Below are positions 13,869-18,365 of a stretch of 18,365 nt of DNA, one piece after another. Source of the stretch: Eggerthellaceae bacterium (GTDB lineage Bacteria > Actinomycetota > Coriobacteriia > Coriobacteriales > Eggerthellaceae); the NCBI GenBank assembly GCA_900754955.1, contig CAAEEV010000125.1, forward strand, positions 1-18,365, given 5' to 3'. Under the pieces are notes generated by a model. The model had not been told where the DNA came from. It saw nothing but the letters and a program-made list of their open reading frames with translations, and ran no database searches. Numbering within the stretch: the stretch's first letter is position 1; every line of letters starts with the position of its first letter. The position numbers and the translations under genes were made by a program.

Positions 13869-16800
13869 GTGACGAGCGAAACCCCATTCGCTGAAGAAAC
13901 TGCCCCTCGCCCTGAAAACAACCCGAAACCCACATGCGCAGCCAGCCAGAACCTGCTCGTCGGCATCGACGTGGGGTCAACGACCACGAAGATCGCCGCG
14001 CTCGACGCCGAAACCCGCGAGATCGTGTTTTCGCGCTACGTGCGCCATCATGCGCGTCAGGCAGAATGCACGAGCCGCCTGCTCTCCGAGCTGCGCGAAG
14101 CCTGCCCCCATGCGCACATCAAAGCCACCGTCGCCGGATCGGGCGGCACCACCGTCGCGCGCATCCTCGACGTTCCCTACATCCAGGAAGTGGTTGCGAA
14201 CTCGCTTTCCATCAAGGCGTACCACCCGCAGACGCGCTGCGCCATCGAGCTGGGCGGTCAGGACGCCAAGATGATCTTCTTCAAGCCCGACGAGCAGACG
14301 GGCGCCATGACCGTGTCTGACATGCGCATGAACGGCTCATGCGCCGGCGGCACCGGTGCCTTCGTGGACGAGATCGCCACCGTGCTCAACGTGCCTATCG
14401 AGCAGTTCGACGAACTCGCGAGCCGCGGCACCGCGCTGCACAGCATCTCGGGCCGCTGCGGCGTGTACGCCAAAACCGACATCCAGCCGTTGCTCAACCA
14501 GGGCATTCCCAAGGAGGACATCGCCCTGTCGTCGATGCACGCCATCGCCAAGCAGACCATCGGCGGCCTCGCCCAGGGCATCGACATCGAGGCGCCCGTG
14601 ATCTTCGAAGGCGGGCCGCTCACGTTCAACCCCACACTCATCAAGGTGTTCGCCGAACGGCTCGACCTCGCGCCTGACGATGTGATCATCCCCGCGCATC
14701 CCGAGATCATGGTGGCACTCGGCGCAGCCATCGCCGCAGAGGACTTCCCAACCGAGCAGAACCGCGCCCTCGTGCTCGACGAGGCGATCGCCGCGCTTGA
14801 CGCGTACGACCCAGCATCCGACGCCGAGAACAAACAGGTGCCTCCCCTCTTCGAGACCGACGAGGAGTATGCCGCCTTCGTCGCGCGCCACACTGCCCCG
14901 CCCATGGTCGAGCCCGTGCCGAACGCGCAGGGTGCGCTGCCGTGCTGGATCGGCGTCGACTGCGGATCCACCACCACGAAGCTCGCGCTGCTCAACGAGG
15001 ACGGCGAACCGTTCGACTCGTTCTACGCCTCGAACGAAGGCGAGCCGCTCGACGTGGCACGCGGCGCCCTCGTTGCGCTGCGCGACAAGTACCGCGCTCG
15101 CGGCATTGAGCTCGACGTGCGCGGCATCGGCTCCACCGGCTACGGCGAGCTCATGTTCGCGAGCGCCTTCCACTGCGACTATCACGTGGTGGAAACGGTG
15201 GCCCACGCGCACGCCGCGCAGACCTACCTGCCCGACGTCACCTTCGTGCTCGACATCGGCGGCCAGGACATGAAGGCTATCTGGATGGACCACGGCGTCA
15301 TCACCGACATCCTCATGAACGAGGCGTGCTCGAGCGGCTGCGGCTCGTTCCTCGAGAACTTCGCTTCCACGCTCAACATCCCCGTGGAGGGCATCGCCGA
15401 GATGGCGTTTGCGTCCGAATCGCCTGCTGCGCTCGGCAGCCGCTGCACCGTGTTCATGAACTCCTCGATCGTCACCGAACAGCGCAACGGCAAGACGCCT
15501 GCCGACATCATGGCCGGCCTCTGCATGTCCATCATCGAGAACGTGTTCACTAAGGTCATCCGCGTGTCGAACCTCGACCAGCTCGGCGACGCCATCATGG
15601 TGCAGGGCGGCACATTCGCCAACGACGCCGTGCTGCGCGCCTTCGAGCGCTACATCGGACACGACGTGCACCGCGCGCCCTACCCCGGCCTCATGGGCGC
15701 CATCGGCGTCGCGCTGCTCACCAAGGAGCAGGCGGAAGAGCGCGCCGCGGCGGTGCTCGCAGATGCGGCTCACACGTCCGATGCGCCCGCCGCGCAGGCA
15801 TCGAGCTCGCATCCCAGCACCTTCATCGGCCTCGACGCACTCGACGCGTTCTTCTACGAGCAGGAGACCAACCTCGTGTGCCCCTTCTGCCAGAACCACT
15901 GCAGCCGCACGCGCGTGGTGTTCTCGGACGGCAGCTCCTACGTCACGGGCAACCGCTGCCCGAAAGGCGAGGTGGTGGGTGATCCGCACGACGAGGCGGT
16001 GCGCCGCCAGGTGAAGGAGGCGGCCTCCGCCATCGAATCGGTCACCAACCTGTTCGACGTGCGCGAGAAGTTGCTGTTCGACGACTGGATGTACCGCCGC
16101 ATCGCGCCGAAGCGCAACCTGCGCATCGGCCTGCCGCGCGTGCTCGCGCTGTGGGACACCGCCCCGTTCTGGCGCGTGTTCTTCGAGGCGCTCGGATTCG
16201 ACGTGGTACTCTCTCGCAAGAGCACGCGCGCCATGTACGAGAGCGGCCTGTCGAGCGTCACGTCCGACACCATCTGCTTCCCCGCCAAGCTCGTGCACGG
16301 GCACATCCGCGACCTTGTGAAACAGCAGGTCGACCGCATCTTCATGCCCATCATCACCACCGTGCAGCCCGAGGGCACGGCCGACACCGCCGAGTCGATG
16401 TGCGCCGTCGTGAAGGGCTACCCCATGGTGCTGCGCGCCTCCGACAACCCCGAGGAGCGGTTCGGCATCCCCTTCGACACGCCGCTGTTCCACTGGTACA
16501 AGAACACCGACCGCGACCGTCAGCTCACCGAGTACATGCGCGACACGTTCGGTATCGAACCCGCGCTCGCGCGCCTCGCCATCGAGCAAGCTGACGCCAC
16601 CATGGACACGTTCCACAAGACGCTGCGGAATGCCGGCGCCGCCGCGCTCAAGGAGGCGCGCGAAGCCGGCACCTACGCGATGATCCTCGCGTCGCGCCCC
16701 TACCAGAACGACCCACTCGTCAACCACGACCTGCCGCGCCTGTTCGCCGAGCAGGGCATCGCCGTGCTCACCGTGGACTCCGTACCCGGCATCACCGAGG

Positions 16801-18365
16801 TCGACCTGTCGAAAAGCCGGCTCGACATCGCCAACAACTTCCACGCGCGCATGCTTGCGGGCGCGCTCATCGCCGCGCGCGACGAGAACCTCGAGTACGC
16901 GCAGATCGTCTCGTTCGGCTGCGGCCACGACGCCTACCTCTCCGACGAGATCATCCGCCTCATGCACGAGACGTCCGACAGCTCGCCGCTCATCCTCAAA
17001 GTCGATGAGAGCTCCATCGAGGGACCGCTGCGCATCCGTGTGCGCTCGTTCGTGGAGACGCTCAACATCCGCCGGCGCCGCGGACTGCTCGGCACACCGC
17101 ACGAGCTGCGCGATCCCTATCCCGTGAAGTACACGCGCGCCGACCGCAAGCGCCGCATGACGGTGCTCGTGCCGAACACCTCGCACGCGTTCAGCCGCAT
17201 GATGGCCGCCGTGTTTACCAAGCAGGGGCTCAACGCCGTGCCGATCCCGCTCGGACGCGAACGCGCCATCGCGCTTGGCAAGAAATACGTGCACAACGAC
17301 ATCTGCTTCCCCGCGCAGATCGTCATCGGCGAGGCGCTCGCGGCGCTCGAGAGCGGCGAGTACGACCTCGACAACGTGTGCATCGGCATGGCGAAGTACG
17401 TGGGCGACTGCCGCCTTACGCACTACAGCGCGTTGCTGCGCAAGGCGCTCAATGACGCGGGCTACGCCAACGTGCCCATCCTCACCAACGACGACGTCGA
17501 CTCGCACGACATGCACCCTGGCTTCCGCTTGAGCCTGCTGTCGGGCATGCGCATCGCGTTCGCCCTGCCCATGATCGACGTGCTCGAAGAGTTGCTACGC
17601 AAGATGCGCCCCTACGAGTTGGAGGCGGGCAGCGCCGAAGCCGCCTTCGAGCGCGCACTCGATCTTGTGATCGACGGCATCGGCGGCGGCATCCGCGGCA
17701 TGTCACGCGCGTTCGAAAAGGCGATCGATATGATGGCCCAGGTGCGCTACGACCGCTCGACCCTGCGGCCGCAGGTGCTCATCGTGGGCGAATACCTCCT
17801 GAACTTCCACCCCGGCGCCAACCACAACATCGAGCAGTACCTCGAGAACAACGGCTTCGAGATCATCGAGGCGCGCATGACCGATGTCATTCGCAAGACG
17901 TACTTCTACAAGCACGCGCAGGACAAGGAATACGACATCGACAAGCCGCTCGATTACCGCTTCAACAACGCCATCTCGGACTCGTTCTTCGAGCTTGCGC
18001 ACGACAACTGCGACCGCATCGCGCGGCGCCACCCGCTCTACGAGCGTCCCGCGCGCCTGCCCGAACTCGTCGAAGCGAGCGACAACATCATCCACCACAC
18101 GTTTGATGCGGGCGAGGGCGTGCTCATCCCCGGCGAGATCCTCCATCACGCCGCGCGGGGGTGCCGCTCGTTCGTGATCCTGCAGCCGTTCGGCTGCCTG
18201 CCGAACCACGTGGTGGGCCGCGGCATCGCGAAGGCGCTCAAGCGCGCCTACCCCGATGCGCAGATCCTGCCGCTCGACTACGACCCCGACGTGAGCTTCG
18301 CCAACATCGAGAACCGCCTCCAGATGCTCGTCATGAGCGCGCAGGCGCAGCGCGCGGGCGTCGCG
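13869..18365 (+). CDS. 2-hydroxyacyl-CoA dehydratase activase-related multidomain protein (3' end cut by window edge)
   Basis: Related to the ATP-driven Fe-S activator (HgdC/BcrA type) and the component of 2-hydroxyacyl-CoA dehydratases; the role of this fused family is not established. I read 1499 codons from a GTG at 13869 (AAAGGA seven bases upstream). Activase domain 1 has GIDVGSTTTK (32-41), ELGGQDAK (127-134), and Cys158 in NGSCAGGTGAF with Cys197 in SGRCGVY, the pair that bridges a [4Fe-4S] cluster between subunits in known activases. Domain 2 repeats this: GVDCGSTTTK (362-371), DIGGQDMK (462-469), Cys487 and Cys526. Then come CPFCQNHC (671-678) with Cys697, a possible metal cluster, and a long DUF2229/HgdB-like region. 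Homologs are about 1400-1500 residues, so little may be missing. A large open frame on the opposite strand is a GC shadow. Confidence 0.92.
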   Translation, partial: MTSETPFAEETAPRPENNPKPTCAASQNLLVGIDVGSTTTKIAALDAETREIVFSRYVRHHARQAECTSRLLSELREACPHAHIKATVAGSGGTTVARILDVPYIQEVVANSLSIKAYHPQTRCAIELGGQDAKMIFFKPDEQTGAMTVSDMRMNGSCAGGTGAFVDEIATVLNVPIEQFDELASRGTALHSISGRCGVYAKTDIQPLLNQGIPKEDIALSSMHAIAKQTIGGLAQGIDIEAPVIFEGGPLTFNPTLIKVFAERLDLAPDDVIIPAHPEIMVALGAAIAAEDFPTEQNRALVLDEAIAALDAYDPASDAENKQVPPLFETDEEYAAFVARHTAPPMVEPVPNAQGALPCWIGVDCGSTTTKLALLNEDGEPFDSFYASNEGEPLDVARGALVALRDKYRARGIELDVRGIGSTGYGELMFASAFHCDYHVVETVAHAHAAQTYLPDVTFVLDIGGQDMKAIWMDHGVITDILMNEACSSGCGSFLENFASTLNIPVEGIAEMAFASESPAALGSRCTVFMNSSIVTEQRNGKTPADIMAGLCMSIIENVFTKVIRVSNLDQLGDAIMVQGGTFANDAVLRAFERYIGHDVHRAPYPGLMGAIGVALLTKEQAEERAAAVLADAAHTSDAPAAQASSSHPSTFIGLDALDAFFYEQETNLVCPFCQNHCSRTRVVFSDGSSYVTGNRCPKGEVVGDPHDEAVRRQVKEAASAIESVTNLFDVREKLLFDDWMYRRIAPKRNLRIGLPRVLALWDTAPFWRVFFEALGFDVVLSRKSTRAMYESGLSSVTSDTICFPAKLVHGHIRDLVKQQVDRIFMPIITTVQPEGTADTAESMCAVVKGYPMVLRASDNPEERFGIPFDTPLFHWYKNTDRDRQLTEYMRDTFGIEPALARLAIEQADATMDTFHKTLRNAGAAALKEAREAGTYAMILASRPYQNDPLVNHDLPRLFAEQGIAVLTVDSVPGITEVDLSKSRLDIANNFHARMLAGALIAARDENLEYAQIVSFGCGHDAYLSDEIIRLMHETSDSSPLILKVDESSIEGPLRIRVRSFVETLNIRRRRGLLGTPHELRDPYPVKYTRADRKRRMTVLVPNTSHAFSRMMAAVFTKQGLNAVPIPLGRERAIALGKKYVHNDICFPAQIVIGEALAALESGEYDLDNVCIGMAKYVGDCRLTHYSALLRKALNDAGYANVPILTNDDVDSHDMHPGFRLSLLSGMRIAFALPMIDVLEELLRKMRPYELEAGSAEAAFERALDLVIDGIGGGIRGMSRAFEKAIDMMAQVRYDRSTLRPQVLIVGEYLLNFHPGANHNIEQYLENNGFEIIEARMTDVIRKTYFYKHAQDKEYDIDKPLDYRFNNAISDSFFELAHDNCDRIARRHPLYERPARLPELVEASDNIIHHTFDAGEGVLIPGEILHHAARGCRSFVILQPFGCLPNHVVGRGIAKALKRAYPDAQILPLDYDPDVSFANIENRLQMLVMSAQAQRAGVA

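Noticed and set aside
13808..13894. Possible 28-codon upstream frame overlapping the activase-like start
   Set aside because: The AAGGAG directly abuts its ATG with no spacing, so efficient initiation is unlikely, and the peptide has no recognisable feature.
14337..17516. Open frame of 1059 codons on the minus strand
   Set aside because: It lies wholly antisense to the activase-like gene, is His/Val/Arg/Glu-rich low complexity, and is the usual by-product of high GC at third codon positions. The plus frame has clear family motifs.

Overview
The window is GC-rich, densely coded DNA. It looks like the chromosome of a high-GC anaerobic actinobacterium, most plausibly a gut Coriobacteriia/Eggerthellaceae-type organism. 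This rests on codon composition, weak or absent Shine-Dalgarno sites before some genes, a Na+/alanine-type symporter and a giant 2-hydroxyacyl-CoA dehydratase activase-like protein, which fits amino-acid-fermenting anaerobes. The taxonomic call is inference. No rRNA, tRNA, insertion sequence, prophage or CRISPR array was seen.

Layout. (1) 1-904, minus: a PfkB-family sugar/nucleoside kinase that runs off the left edge. (2) 988-1084 and 4191-4288, plus: two copies of a compact element made of a sigma70-type promoter (N17 spacer), a short leader and a perfect 17-bp hairpin. The stems differ at three base pairs and every change is compensated, so I read them as a paralogous pair of small structured RNAs. 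Between them lie a DMT/EamA exporter (plus) and an AlsT-type amino acid:cation symporter (minus), convergent. (3) 4481-4496: a perfect ParB-binding parS sequence. (4) 4799-9324: a tight operon of a membrane/zinc-ribbon protein, a MarR regulator, a DUF5685 protein, a J-domain protein with a cysteine-rich tail, and a tailless DnaK/Hsp70, ended by strong hairpins. A palindrome at 4647-4671 probably is the operator. (5) 9559-12584: a complete metal-chelate ABC importer (permease, ATPase, lipoprotein), preceded by a good promoter and a 26-bp imperfect palindrome and followed by two hairpins. (6) 12887-13612: a CmpB-family (PF06541) membrane protein that appears to be transcribed leaderless. (7) 13869 to the right edge: an activase/dehydratase-related multidomain protein, truncated by the window.

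How the genes work together. The most interesting unit is the DUF5685 / J-protein / Hsp70 operon. It carries its own MarR regulator and no recognisable CIRCE or HAIR heat-shock operator. The DUF5685 protein has two Asp-rich motifs spaced and worded like those of squalene/phytoene synthase-type enzymes. The J-protein ends in a hydrophobic cysteine string. This looks like a dedicated chaperone system with a specific client or membrane task, rather than the housekeeping DnaK machine. The covarying hairpin pair is the second observation I would follow up.
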